NCBI GenBank assembly: GCA_023417285.1
Contig: JAEZFR010000431.1
Coordinates: forward strand, 1 to 26,892
DNA length: 26,892 nucleotides
Source: Bacillota bacterium
GTDB lineage: Bacteria; Bacillota; Clostridia; Acetivibrionales; DSM-1351
Reading direction: 5' to 3'
The position numbers and the translations under genes are program-made. Shown here in pieces: positions 6,899 through 15,101 of this stretch (its first letter is position 1; each line of letters starts with the position of its first letter). A model generated the notes under the pieces. The model was not told the origin of the DNA, did no database searches, and saw nothing but the letters and a program-made list of their open reading frames with translations.

Positions 6899-8097
6899 AA
6901 ACTGCGGGTTTATTTGAAAACAATGAAGTGATGGCAGGAATAAATAAATTCCTGAATAAGTTTGATATCAGCATAACATACAACATGGAAGAACTTTTGA
7001 ATAATGTCAGCAATATCACCAGTTGTCAGGATATAGAGGCAATACTAATTCATGCTGCTGCAAGGCAAAAGGAACAGCATAAGAAGCTTTTATATAATAT
7101 TAGAGCCATACTTCCCAATACGCTATTAATCTGGTTTTGTCATGAAAAAGAAAAGGACGAGCAGTTTGAAGCATGGGCTTTCAGTGCGGTGGGATTGAAG
7201 CAAATAATATACATAAATGAGAATGGCGAAATACCTGTTAACCGACTGGTTGAAACGCTTACGGCAGAGCATGAACGTCTGGTACAGTTAGAAGAAGTCA
7301 AAAAACAGAAGCAAGCTGTTAACAACAAGCTTTTAAAGGTGAAGCCTCCTCCAAAAGAAAAAATAGTGGAAAAGGTAGTAGAGAAAAAAATAATAGTAGA
7401 AAAAGAAGTAATTGTTGACAGACCGACAGTGGTGAAAGGGTTGCTAAAAATAGCAACCTTTTCAGTCTCTCCCGGTTGTGGCAGTACGTCTATGGCAGTC
7501 CGGTTGGGTAAGCATCTGTCACAACACGGAAAGACAGCTGTAATTGAGGTTGATGGCTCAGATTCATTACAGTTTGCAAAGCCGACAGCAAACTGTGACT
7601 ACAGGGCTTTGAAAAGACCGGAGGAGCTTGGGGATGCTCTTTATGAGCTTTATAGGTCAGGTTTTAACATAACGGTTACTGATTATGGCTGCTTATTCAG
7701 AATCAATTCAGAAGGGAGTTTAGACCCTAATCAAGAGGATTCCATAAACCGGGTAGTACTAAAGGAATTTATCAAGGCTGATGTAAAACTGGGAATGGCA
7801 TTTACATCCCCGTGGCAGCTGGAAAAGTTAAAATTCTTTACGCCCGGTAACGAAGTATTTGAAGGACTTTGCGGTAAGGCATATGAGGAGTTGTGCTTTC
7901 TTACGGACGGGGAAGAAAGCAAGGCAGAGAAATATTTAAACGGAATAAAATGCTACAGCAGGGATTCGGATACAGACCTTTTAATACAGGCACTTCTTCC
8001 TGATATGGCTAATCTTAATCCAAAAGAGAAAAAACAGCAGAGGCAGCATGGGATTTTCAGATTACTGCCAAGAATAGCAAAAATAAGGGGGGTATAA
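6895..8097 (+). CDS. TadZ/CpaE-like protein with degenerate P-loop (copy 1)
   Basis: This is a 400-aa soluble protein in three parts. An N-terminal receiver-like domain (about 1-125) is followed by a charged, lysine- and valine-rich linker (about 135-180, with repeated VEKVVEKK-type units). A ParA/MinD-like domain follows from about residue 184. The P-loop position reads FSVSPGCGSTSMAVRLGKHL (S192-S199). It lacks both the signature lysine and the P-loop lysine of the deviant Walker A motif, so ATP hydrolysis is doubtful. TadZ/CpaE proteins place and organise Tad pilus machinery, and their Walker A is often atypical. The gene overlaps the PrgI stop by 4 bases and precedes a CpaB-like gene, so it physically joins the T4SS and Tad-like blocks. 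Confidence 0.72.
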   Translation: MKTAGLFENNEVMAGINKFLNKFDISITYNMEELLNNVSNITSCQDIEAILIHAAARQKEQHKKLLYNIRAILPNTLLIWFCHEKEKDEQFEAWAFSAVGLKQIIYINENGEIPVNRLVETLTAEHERLVQLEEVKKQKQAVNNKLLKVKPPPKEKIVEKVVEKKIIVEKEVIVDRPTVVKGLLKIATFSVSPGCGSTSMAVRLGKHLSQHGKTAVIEVDGSDSLQFAKPTANCDYRALKRPEELGDALYELYRSGFNITVTDYGCLFRINSEGSLDPNQEDSINRVVLKEFIKADVKLGMAFTSPWQLEKLKFFTPGNEVFEGLCGKAYEELCFLTDGEESKAEKYLNGIKCYSRDSDTDLLIQALLPDMANLNPKEKKQQRQHGIFRLLPRIAKIRGV

Positions 8098-8099
8098 AA

Positions 8100-8780
8100 T
8101 TGAGACAAAAACTAAAAGGGGTTATAGGGATAGCTATTATGTTTATAGCACTTATAGCAACATACTTATGGGTTACATACGGGCAAACCGAGGTTCAATC
8201 AGTATCACTGCTTGTGGCTCAAAAGGATATACAAAAAGGTACTGTAATCAATAACCCACAGGACTATTTCAAACCACAGAAAGTAAGCCTACAATCAGCA
8301 GTTGCAGGAGCAATAAAGTCAAACCAAATAAACTTGCTGGATGGCCGGATAGCAGAGCAGTTTATTCCTGCTAACGGACAAATTGTAAAGCAGACATTCT
8401 CAAATAACAGCCTGATACTCAAGGAAAATGAGTTTGTATTCAAGCTTCCGCCTGCTTGGGTATATTCAATTCCGTCATCAATACGGCGTGGTGACAAAAT
8501 CAGTATATATGAAATAGACAGCAAAATTGATAACAAGTTAAATACTAATGAAGACATTGCAGCCATGCTGACCAAAGGTAAACCAGAATCAATATTTGAT
8601 ACCACCGTAGTATATGTAAAAGACAGTACCAACAGGGAGGTTACGGACACAAACGGAAATGAACGTCTTGACGGAACCTCACAAGTATCTGCCATAGAGA
8701 TAATATGTACCAGAGCATCAACTCAGGTGCTGGAAAACAGTGTGATAAACGGAAAAAAACTAATAGTTGTTTACAAATAG
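8100..8780 (+). CDS. CpaB-like pilus assembly protein (SAF domain)
   Basis: This is a 226-aa protein with an N-terminal membrane anchor (about residues 7-25) and an extracellular part. A SAF-like domain starts near VSLLVAQKDIQKGTVINN (about 36-53), followed by ANGQIVKQTF and a C-terminal beta domain. This matches CpaB/RcpC of Tad pili, which is thought to contact the pilus or peptidoglycan. The start is a TTG at 8100 after AAGGGGGG, two bases beyond the previous stop. It lies between two TadZ-like genes in the order expected for a Tad locus. Confidence 0.78.
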   Translation: MRQKLKGVIGIAIMFIALIATYLWVTYGQTEVQSVSLLVAQKDIQKGTVINNPQDYFKPQKVSLQSAVAGAIKSNQINLLDGRIAEQFIPANGQIVKQTFSNNSLILKENEFVFKLPPAWVYSIPSSIRRGDKISIYEIDSKIDNKLNTNEDIAAMLTKGKPESIFDTTVVYVKDSTNREVTDTNGNERLDGTSQVSAIEIICTRASTQVLENSVINGKKLIVVYK

Positions 8781-8793
8781 AAGGGAGAGAGAA

Positions 8794-9957
8794 ATGAATA
8801 CAGTAACATTAATAACAAATGATATTGATTTATACAATGTATTTTCAAATTCAAAGCTATTTGATGAAGTAAACATTGCAGCAAGTCTTGATGAAAAAAT
8901 AGGATATGATTATCTGGTTATTTCAGATAGGCTATACAACATAAATGAGTTGATACAAAGTGTAGAAAAAGGCATCAGGGCAAAGAAAATAACGTATCTG
9001 CTAAGTTCGGCAAAGGGCAGTCAATCGGGGTATTCCTCATTGACTGCTCTTTTAAAATCCCATGGAATAAGCATACTGCCTCCAAAGCTTACAGAAAGTC
9101 AGCTGCTTTTGCGTTTTTGCGAAATAATAAACCTTCAGGAAAGGAAAACAAATATAGTAGTACTGTTTGGAGCTGATTCAAAGGTTGGAACAACCTTGAC
9201 AGCATTGAGCATTGCCGAAAACATGGCAGACCGGAGTGAAGGGAACATTGCATTTCTGAACATGTCCGGCCATTTGTCATATTCATATGCTGAAAACTGT
9301 GAAGGTAAGGGAATGGACAGCATACGGTCAAAGGTTTTTAATAAAATTCTATCCAAGGATGAATTAATGGAAGCCATGGTAACAAGCAGAGAACATAAAA
9401 ACCTGTACATGCTTCCACCCTGTAAAACATTGATTGATTTTAAGTACTACAAGACAGACCACATTGAGTACGTAATAAACATGGCATCCAAAATCTTTGA
9501 TGCAGTAATAGTGGATGCCGGTTGGTATCCCCATAATGAACTGTACTTCGGTGCAATAAATTCTACACCCAACAGATATATGGTAACAACACCGCAGCAG
9601 TCAAGCCTGTATAACCACAGAATAATTAAGCAGCAGGCCTTGGACGAATACGGTATCACAGAGAGGAAAACCAATGCTGAAAAACGGGATACACCCAATA
9701 ATATTCTGCTGATAGTAAACAAGCAGAGTGATGGTTCAAGCACAAACGTTACAAAAGAGTATGACATGGTTTTTGCAGTTTCACTGCCATATATTCCCGA
9801 TGCGTCTTACCTGACTGACATTGAGAATAAATCACTCAGAGGATTAAGCAGACAATATGACAGGCAGCTGGACAAACTTACAAACCTTATTGCATTACAG
9901 CTTGAATATAAGCTGCAGCAAAAGCAAAAGGCAAAAAGTATATTTGGAAGGGGATGA
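8794..9957 (+). CDS. TadZ/CpaE-like protein (copy 2)
   Basis: This is a 387-aa protein. ATG 8794 is preferred because it follows AGAAGGGAGAG; the in-frame TTG at 8767 overlaps the previous gene and has no site. The N-terminal about 115 residues look like a receiver-type domain (a YDYLVISDRLYN strand and loop). The ParA-like domain follows with GADSKVGTT (126-134), the CpaE-type P-loop that keeps one lysine (K130) but lacks the usual GKT/S lysine. VIVDAGW and TTPQQSSL are the later strands of the fold. The C-terminus is basic and glutamine-rich (KLQQKQKAKSIFGRG). It sits directly upstream of the TadA-like ATPase, as in standard Tad loci. Confidence 0.78.
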   Translation: MNTVTLITNDIDLYNVFSNSKLFDEVNIAASLDEKIGYDYLVISDRLYNINELIQSVEKGIRAKKITYLLSSAKGSQSGYSSLTALLKSHGISILPPKLTESQLLLRFCEIINLQERKTNIVVLFGADSKVGTTLTALSIAENMADRSEGNIAFLNMSGHLSYSYAENCEGKGMDSIRSKVFNKILSKDELMEAMVTSREHKNLYMLPPCKTLIDFKYYKTDHIEYVINMASKIFDAVIVDAGWYPHNELYFGAINSTPNRYMVTTPQQSSLYNHRIIKQQALDEYGITERKTNAEKRDTPNNILLIVNKQSDGSSTNVTKEYDMVFAVSLPYIPDASYLTDIENKSLRGLSRQYDRQLDKLTNLIALQLEYKLQQKQKAKSIFGRG

Positions 9958-9961
9958 ATAA

Positions 9962-11449
9962 ATGAGTATGGTTATAAAGAATCCCGACTACACAAAGATG
10001 AAGGAATTCGACTTGGAAGAAATATTGAACAGATCCCGTAACAGGAGAAAAAGGAGTTTGGGATACGGAGCTTTGGATAACAATTCAAAGTTCCTTTTAC
10101 TTTGTTCCAGAATTAAAAAACATATTGATGAGGAATGGATCAGGGAGCAGAACCAGAATAACCAGAAGCTTCTTTTAGAAAGACACAGAAATGCTATTCT
10201 TGGAAAACCCACTGAAGTAAATTACCTGAAGGATAAAATCAGAGAATATCTAAAAGCCAACAGGATTGAAAATGAAGGATATCCTTCATGGTATAAAAAT
10301 TTGGTGGATGCAATATTTCACGAGAATTGGGGTATAGCCGGTATTGCAGAGTGGATGGAAATGCCGGAAAGCTCATCGGCAAAGATAATAGGTGATAGGA
10401 TATATTTCTTTATAGATGGTAAACAGGTACTAAAAGAGCAGAGAATAAGCAAAAAAAGGTTTGAACAGTTAAGACAGGCTTTTATGCTTGGTGATGAAAC
10501 AAAACGAGCCAATGAGAACTATTCAGAACTTTATATGTATTCAGGAGAGCGTGTTACCGTTTACACAGGACAAAGGGTTATCGACAGTCAGTCCGTTATG
10601 GTCTTTCGAAAGTATGTAGTAAAGGTTCTGACTTTTGAAGAACAGGCCAGACGAGGGACTATTCCCTTCGAATTGGTACCTGCACTGGAAGCACTTGTGA
10701 AATGTGGCGTAAAAGTAGCGTTTATCGGCCCTGTTCGTTCAGGGAAATCCACCATGCTGCTAACATGGCAGCTATATGAAAATCCTGAACTGGAGGGAGT
10801 ACTTATACAGACAGACCCTGAAATCCGTATACACGAAGTAATGCCAAAGGCTCCTATCATGTCGTTGATTGCAAAAGGAAATGAGCTTTTTGAATTATCA
10901 TCGGAAATATTGAAGTCAGATGCAGACTATATGGTAGTTCAGGAAGTCAGGGATGGCTACACAGCACACATTGCGGTTGAAGCAGCAAATAAAGGAACAA
11001 ACCGTTTGAAGATAACTTTACACTTGTCAAATCCGGAGGACTTTTGCTATGACATAGCAAACAAGATTCAAGGAGTGTTCGGAGGTAACGTTGACTACCA
11101 GATGTTGAGAGTGGCAAACAGTTTTAACTTTCTCTTTGAAATGGTTCAGCTGCCGGGCAAAAGGTCTCAGAAAAGACTTAAATCCATATATGAAGTACGT
11201 TATGATACTGAAGCCAATGTGATAAGCTATCACAAAATTTGTGAATATCATAAAGATACAGACAGCTGGTGTTTCAATTACAGTATTGGTAAGAAAGTTA
11301 TGGAACTTGGTGAGTTTGAAGATCAAAATGCCCTTGAAGTATATAAAAACACATTAAAGTCTCTTGCTAAAAAGTATCCAATGCCTGAAAAGGTAATAAA
11401 GCCTGCTTATGCAAAGGTAGTGGTTAAAGAAGGTGAACGTGCAAAATGA
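9962..11449 (+). CDS. tadA: TadA/CpaF-type secretion ATPase
   Basis: This is a 495-aa protein of the type II/IV secretion ATPase superfamily. The Walker A is GPVRSGKST (256-264). An acidic Walker B-like segment reads DADYMVVQEVRDG (320-332), followed by a LKITLHLSNPEDF stretch with the conserved histidine. The length and the order (long helical N-terminal part, then ATPase core) fit TadA/CpaF, which powers pilus extension and retraction. VirB11 is a relative and cannot be fully excluded, but the neighbours are TadZ, TadB and TadC. The ATG has an AAGGGGATG site, and the 3' end overlaps the next gene by 4 bases. Confidence 0.88.
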   Translation: MSMVIKNPDYTKMKEFDLEEILNRSRNRRKRSLGYGALDNNSKFLLLCSRIKKHIDEEWIREQNQNNQKLLLERHRNAILGKPTEVNYLKDKIREYLKANRIENEGYPSWYKNLVDAIFHENWGIAGIAEWMEMPESSSAKIIGDRIYFFIDGKQVLKEQRISKKRFEQLRQAFMLGDETKRANENYSELYMYSGERVTVYTGQRVIDSQSVMVFRKYVVKVLTFEEQARRGTIPFELVPALEALVKCGVKVAFIGPVRSGKSTMLLTWQLYENPELEGVLIQTDPEIRIHEVMPKAPIMSLIAKGNELFELSSEILKSDADYMVVQEVRDGYTAHIAVEAANKGTNRLKITLHLSNPEDFCYDIANKIQGVFGGNVDYQMLRVANSFNFLFEMVQLPGKRSQKRLKSIYEVRYDTEANVISYHKICEYHKDTDSWCFNYSIGKKVMELGEFEDQNALEVYKNTLKSLAKKYPMPEKVIKPAYAKVVVKEGERAK

Positions 11450-12417
11450 AACCCAATATAATCTGGATTTTACTACAACATGTTGTACCATGGGGCTGTG
11501 TCGGACTTCTTGCTGTCGGACTCTGGTTTATCTTTGGAGCTTCGATAGTAAATATGTTCAAAGAAGTACAGCGTTACAGGCAATTGGAGAAAACCGTCAG
11601 TGTTGCTAAAAAGAAAAGTCAGGGAATAATATTCAATCATATATACAAGGTTTTGACTGCGACCTTATCAAAAGAAATCTCTGACTTAGGGACTTACTTT
11701 TTTATCATAGGGAGTATTTCATTATTTATTTTCAGTTTCCTGACTTCATTAAAGCTGTTTAACCTGATTATAAGTCTTTGTATTGCAATAGTAATAGCTG
11801 CTTCGCCCTATGTGCTGCTGCGACTAAAGCTCAGGTCAGTGCAAATTGAAGGCTCCTATGATGCAAATGTACTGGTGATAAGTATTACAAACGAATACAA
11901 GCAGCATTGTTTAAACATGATAAATGCCATAGAAAACTGTGCTGTCAGGGACGATATAGGAAGTTATTCAAGAAAGAATCTGTTCAGACTGTCCCTGGCT
12001 TTAAAGGCATATTACTCTGAGGAAGACTTGGATAAAGCAATCGAACGCTTTGTATTTGCATACAATACCGAATGGGCTGTGCTGCTGGGTCTGAATATCA
12101 AGATGGCAATCCATAAAGGAATTGCTGTAAGCAGCGGACTTGAAGATATATTGAAAAAGCTGAAGGACAGCAGTGAACAGGTAGAAGTAAGCAAGAGATA
12201 TAATACGGATGCCTTTGCAATAAAATTCTTATTAATTCCTCTGTACATTGGAGGAATTTTATTTTCAATAAGCACATTCGGTTTTACACTCAGAAAATAC
12301 TTTGAATACCAGTTTTTAAATCCGGTGGGGCTGCGTACGGGGATTATATCATTTATGGGTATTATAGTGAGTTTTATAGCCCTAAGAATGATACGCAAGC
12401 CCAAATATGACATATGA
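11446..12417 (+). CDS. TadB-like pilus platform membrane protein
   Basis: This is a 323-aa protein with hydrophobic segments near residues 14-34, 80-100, 105-130, 258-280 and 293-315, and a long soluble helical part between (about 135-255). The charged helical middle with membrane pairs at the N-terminus and the C-terminus is the TadB/GspF-type platform layout. The platform works with the TadA ATPase to insert or remove pilin subunits. ATGA overlaps on both sides show coupling to TadA and TadC. The family call rests on topology and position. Confidence 0.75.
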   Translation: MKPNIIWILLQHVVPWGCVGLLAVGLWFIFGASIVNMFKEVQRYRQLEKTVSVAKKKSQGIIFNHIYKVLTATLSKEISDLGTYFFIIGSISLFIFSFLTSLKLFNLIISLCIAIVIAASPYVLLRLKLRSVQIEGSYDANVLVISITNEYKQHCLNMINAIENCAVRDDIGSYSRKNLFRLSLALKAYYSEEDLDKAIERFVFAYNTEWAVLLGLNIKMAIHKGIAVSSGLEDILKKLKDSSEQVEVSKRYNTDAFAIKFLLIPLYIGGILFSISTFGFTLRKYFEYQFLNPVGLRTGIISFMGIIVSFIALRMIRKPKYDI

Positions 12418-12434
12418 AGGGAGGCGAATATATA

Positions 12435-13319
12435 GTGATAATACTTCCTTATATAGTGATTCTGTCAATATTCATATATGGAGCTGCAATATATAAGAAA
12501 TCCTTCAGCTATGAAAGTGCAGGATTCAAGTTTTCAAGAGATGTAACCCGGAGAAGTCTTGACAGGATCACAAAGTGGTATAAAAAAGAGTTTGAAAGTG
12601 AAGAGACGGATAGAGTACTGAAGCAGGCAGGAATTAAACTGTCTGCTTTTTCTTATCAGCTAATTCGTTACTCATTGCTTGTACTCTGGCTTGCCTATAC
12701 AACCTACATCCGGTTGAACAGGGGAGTAGGAGTAAACATTCATATTTTTCTATGGATAATAACCTTAGTTGTATCAAGACCAAGCCTGAAGCTTTTAAAT
12801 TTCAGAAGTCCATTTTCAATGCTATGTGATTTGATGAACAAAAGAAAAAGAGAAAAATGCGATGTGGAAATATTCAGAGTTCTTAGTCAGATAAAGAATA
12901 TGGTTATTTCAATGTCTGAAAAAGCACTTTCCTCACAGTACTTAATAGGTGAAATTACAAAGTACACAAAAGTGACCAGACCATACTTTATGAGAATGCT
13001 TGCCTTTTGGTACGAAGGAAGGTATGAGGAAGGACAGGAGTATTTTCAAAGCTCTATCGGAACAGATGCAGCCAAATCTATAGCAGGACTTATAGGAAAG
13101 CTTGATTATATTCCACCGGAAGAATTCATATCACAGATTGATTTATATCAGAAACAGGTGGAAGACAAACGTAAAACAGTAGTTAAAAAAGTACGTGAAC
13201 ATCAGGGTAATGTAGTATTCGTGATTGCTATGCTATCAGGAATTGCTATTTTAATAAATTTTCTTGCCGTAGCGGTCGGGATTGATACCATTCCAATGCT
13301 CCAGAAGATATCATTCTAA
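12435..13319 (+). CDS. TadC-like pilus platform membrane protein
   Basis: I take the GTG at 12435 as the start (294 aa) because AAGGGAGGCG lies about 10 bases upstream. The ATG at 12414 overlaps the TadB stop by 4 bases but has no ribosome site; it would add MKGGEYI. The protein has an N-terminal helix, a hydrophobic pair around residues 70-110, a soluble middle and a C-terminal membrane segment (VIAMLSGIAILINFLAVAVG). It is the second GspF-type platform protein, as expected after TadB. A basic stretch (MNKRKREKC, about 134-142) follows the central membrane region. Confidence 0.75.
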   Translation: MIILPYIVILSIFIYGAAIYKKSFSYESAGFKFSRDVTRRSLDRITKWYKKEFESEETDRVLKQAGIKLSAFSYQLIRYSLLVLWLAYTTYIRLNRGVGVNIHIFLWIITLVVSRPSLKLLNFRSPFSMLCDLMNKRKREKCDVEIFRVLSQIKNMVISMSEKALSSQYLIGEITKYTKVTRPYFMRMLAFWYEGRYEEGQEYFQSSIGTDAAKSIAGLIGKLDYIPPEEFISQIDLYQKQVEDKRKTVVKKVREHQGNVVFVIAMLSGIAILINFLAVAVGIDTIPMLQKISF

Positions 13320-13348
13320 AACCCAAAGGCACAAGGAGGTGAACATAT

Positions 13349-13438
13349 TTGGATAAAAAGAAAGCAACAATTATAAAGTTTATATTAGGTTTTGTAGGTG
13401 GAGCAATAGCAGTATCAATATACTTTGTAGCAAAATAA
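13349..13438 (+). CDS. Tiny pilin-like peptide (29 aa)
   Basis: The TTG at 13349 follows AAGGAGGTG at ideal spacing and opens a 29-codon frame: a DKKK basic start and then one hydrophobic helix containing FILGFVGGAIAVSIYF. It has no tail beyond the helix. The perfect ribosome site, in a gap where an operon gene is expected, is the main argument that it is real. It looks like the first of a run of five short one-helix proteins with MK-x-FL-like starts. No family is recognised. Confidence 0.55.
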   Translation: MDKKKATIIKFILGFVGGAIAVSIYFVAK

Positions 13439-13464
13439 TCTGCAATCTGGAAAGGAGATCTTCA

Positions 13465-13632
13465 ATGAAGGATTTTTTAACACTACTGGCCGGAGTACTT
13501 ATAGGAGCACTGTTTTTCGTATTAATATGGGGAACAGGCGGAAATGATAATTCCAGTCTGGCCGGTAAATCAAAAAATATTTTTGATAATGTGACAATTG
13601 AAATGACAAATAAGGTCAAGGTGTCACCGTAA
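13465..13632 (+). CDS. Tiny pilin-like protein (55 aa), paralog A
   Basis: ATG 13465 follows AAAGGAGATC. The protein starts MKDFLTLLAGVLIGALFFVL, then has a GTGG turn and a soluble tail (NIFDNVTIEMTNKVKVSP). The first 24 residues match the next gene almost position by position, so the two look like a tandem duplication. The single N-terminal helix plus a short polar tail is pilin- or pseudopilin-like, but I see no Flp-type G/E-Y-E processing motif. It is too short for most gene callers. Confidence 0.65.
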   Translation: MKDFLTLLAGVLIGALFFVLIWGTGGNDNSSLAGKSKNIFDNVTIEMTNKVKVSP

Positions 13633-13641
13633 GGGGGTAAA

Positions 13642-13800
13642 ATGAAAGAGTTTTTAGCTACCATGGCAGGAGTTATACTGGGTGCATTTCTTTTTACAAT
13701 GATTCTGGGGCCGGGAGATACAACTAAATCCCTAAAATCTGAAACAGGTAATGTAATGAAATACACAGTTAAACAAATGCATAAGGAGTTGGTTCCATAA
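13642..13800 (+). CDS. Tiny pilin-like protein (52 aa), paralog B
   Basis: ATG 13642 follows AAGGGGGTAA nine bases after the stop of paralog A. The protein begins MKEFLATMAGVILGAFLFTM, followed by GPGDTT and a helical polar tail (VMKYTVKQMHKELVP). It shares the MK-[DE]-FL-x3-AGV-[LI]-[LI]-GA pattern with paralog A in both protein and DNA. It is the last gene before a stem-loop at 13813-13851. Pilin-like by layout only. Confidence 0.65.
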   Translation: MKEFLATMAGVILGAFLFTMILGPGDTTKSLKSETGNVMKYTVKQMHKELVP

Positions 13801-13812
13801 TTAACTGCATAA

Positions 13813-13851
13813 AACAGGGGTGTGAAATAAAGGTTTATTCATACCCCTGTT
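13813..13851 (+). terminator. Long stem-loop between the tiny pilin genes and the TadE-like genes
   Basis: The 5' arm (13813-13831) pairs with 13834-13851 over about 18 bp, with one G-U pair and one bulged A; the core is AACAGGGGT with ACCCCTGTT. The downstream tract (ATTTAT) is poor in T, so this may be an attenuator or an mRNA-processing or stabilising hairpin that sets different levels for the genes on either side. Confidence 0.6.
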
Positions 13852-13874
13852 ATTTATGTATCGGAGTGTGAGGT

Positions 13875-14291
13875 ATGAAGAATTTTTTAGCCGGCTTGGC
13901 TATCGTGGTTTTACTGATAGTATTTCCATTGCAATCAGTACTTGAAATATCCAATGAGAGACGAATACAAAGGTTCTCCGACATAGTATATGTTGCAGCA
14001 CAAACAGCAAGATTGGACGGATATTTCAAACAAACAACAATAGATAAGCTTAAATCAGACCTGATGAAAGAATTTCAGGATCTTTCTGATGGTGATATAT
14101 ATGTTAACGTAACAACAACCATGAAATACAGGACAAATGAATTTGATGAAAGGGAGGCAATAAACTATGATATCAGGATTCCAATAAGAAAAATAGTTGC
14201 AGTACCGGCATATTGGGGAATATCTGAGAGCGAAAATCAGACTACTGCCAAAAGAGCAGGGTTTGTGTTAAGTGAGGTGTTGGCACCATGA
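13875..14291 (+). CDS. TadE-like pseudopilin or minor pilin
   Basis: This is a 138-aa protein with an N-terminal hydrophobic helix (MKNFLAGLAIVVLLIVFPLQ) followed by a charged helical stretch (NERRIQRFSD) and a soluble domain ending in beta-like segments. The ATG at 13875 follows a GTGTGAGGT site. The layout (short N-terminus, one helix, extracellular globular part) is that of TadE/TadF-type minor pilins and of other pseudopilins. The MKNFL start resembles the tiny pilin-like proteins just upstream. It overlaps the next gene by 4 bases (ATGA). The exact family is not certain. Confidence 0.65.
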   Translation: MKNFLAGLAIVVLLIVFPLQSVLEISNERRIQRFSDIVYVAAQTARLDGYFKQTTIDKLKSDLMKEFQDLSDGDIYVNVTTTMKYRTNEFDEREAINYDIRIPIRKIVAVPAYWGISESENQTTAKRAGFVLSEVLAP

Positions 14292-14779
14292 AAGCATTTC
14301 TTTTCGGTATAGCAGCCTTCTTTTTTGGTTTGATAGTGTGGCTTTTCTGCCACGACTACAATTTGAACCATATGCACTATAACCAGCTGAGGACAGTAGC
14401 CGAAGAAGCATCGGTGGCAGCAGCACTGTTTACCGATTCACAGGCTGAAAATGATGGGAATATAGTATTCAATCAGACAGAGGGAAATAAGGCCATTAAA
14501 GCAGTATTAAAGTCAATGCTAAAAACCGATGAAAACCTTAATCCGGTGGAAGGAAGCTATTGGCAGGAGCAAATTACATACAAAGCATACTTCTTTGACG
14601 ATTCAAATACAACCTACCCCAAAAGCTTTACCGATTCGGAAACAGGTTTTAAGTTTGAGGTGCTACGGCCTTCGGTTGTGGTTACAATAAATGCCGGAAA
14701 AGCCAGATATACTATGACAGGAATTATAGATAATACAGCCAATATCCGGAGTGCAGCACATGAGATTGTGGGGTGGTAA
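14288..14779 (+). CDS. Second TadE-like pseudopilin or minor pilin
   Basis: This is a 163-aa protein starting MKAFLFGIAAFFFGLIVWLF, then a histidine- and asparagine-rich junction (CHDYNLNHMHYNQ), then a helix (RTVAEEASVAAALFTD) and a mixed beta domain. One N-terminal helix and a globular exterior resemble TadE/TadF or other minor pilins. The start overlaps the preceding stop by 4 bases. It is the last gene of the Tad-like block; the next gene is divergent in function (a toxin module) and has its own promoter. Family assignment is by position and layout. Confidence 0.62.
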   Translation: MKAFLFGIAAFFFGLIVWLFCHDYNLNHMHYNQLRTVAEEASVAAALFTDSQAENDGNIVFNQTEGNKAIKAVLKSMLKTDENLNPVEGSYWQEQITYKAYFFDDSNTTYPKSFTDSETGFKFEVLRPSVVVTINAGKARYTMTGIIDNTANIRSAAHEIVGW

Positions 14780-14857
14780 AACATAAAAACATGCAAAAAA
14801 TCAGTTCCGGGGATACAGAAATAAAATGGGAAAAATCCCTGAAACACCTGAAAATAC

Positions 14858-14886
14858 TTGATTTGAGACGCTTTTTATGGTAAAAT
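14858..14886 (+). promoter_or_regulatory. Sigma-A type promoter for the toxin mRNA
   Basis: TTGATT (14858-14863) and TAAAAT (14881-14886) are separated by exactly 17 bases. The predicted start near 14893 leaves a leader of about 100 bases before the toxin ATG at 14994. A long structured leader is usual for type I toxin mRNAs. The 14780-14857 stretch upstream of the promoter holds nothing I recognise. Confidence 0.7.
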
Positions 14887-14993
14887 ATAGATGTAAAGTA
14901 AAAAAGTTTCAACTGCCAAGTTTAAGGTGGTTGGATACATGCAGGGTGCGTTAGTCACTTTTCCCATCTTACAAAAGAAGGGAGGTGGCAGGT

Positions 14994-15101
14994 ATGGATA
15001 CTTATGAAGCAGTATCGTTAATGATAATGTTCTCAATGTTTCTCATATCGTTGCTCTCCTTGATTATTGCAATAATCAAGTTGTACGAGCGAAAAAAATA
15101 A
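14994..15101 (+). CDS. Holin-like type I toxin, 35 aa
   Basis: A 35-aa peptide starts MDTYEAVSLMIMFSMFLISL, continues with a hydrophobic helix and ends in a basic tail (KLYERKK). The start motif [MS]-x-[VT]-Y-E-A-[LV]-x-LMI, one membrane helix and a lysine-rich end are the pattern of the putative holin-like toxin (Hol-Tox/TxpA-like) family, small membrane peptides of Firmicute type I toxin-antitoxin systems. A strong AAGGGAGGTGG site precedes it. A C-rich TTTTCCC 20 bases upstream could pair partly with that site. Its stop lies inside the hairpin shared with the antisense RNA. Confidence 0.8.
   Translation: MDTYEAVSLMIMFSMFLISLLSLIIAIIKLYERKK

Noticed and set aside
9962..11449. Reading the 495-aa ATPase as VirB11 of the T4SS
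   Set aside because: Length, N-terminal part and neighbours (TadZ, TadB, TadC) fit TadA/CpaF better, although VirB11 is a relative.
13380..13766. 128-codon minus-strand frame
   Set aside because: It is antisense to three small plus-strand genes with strong ribosome sites; the duplicated plus-strand proteins are the better reading.
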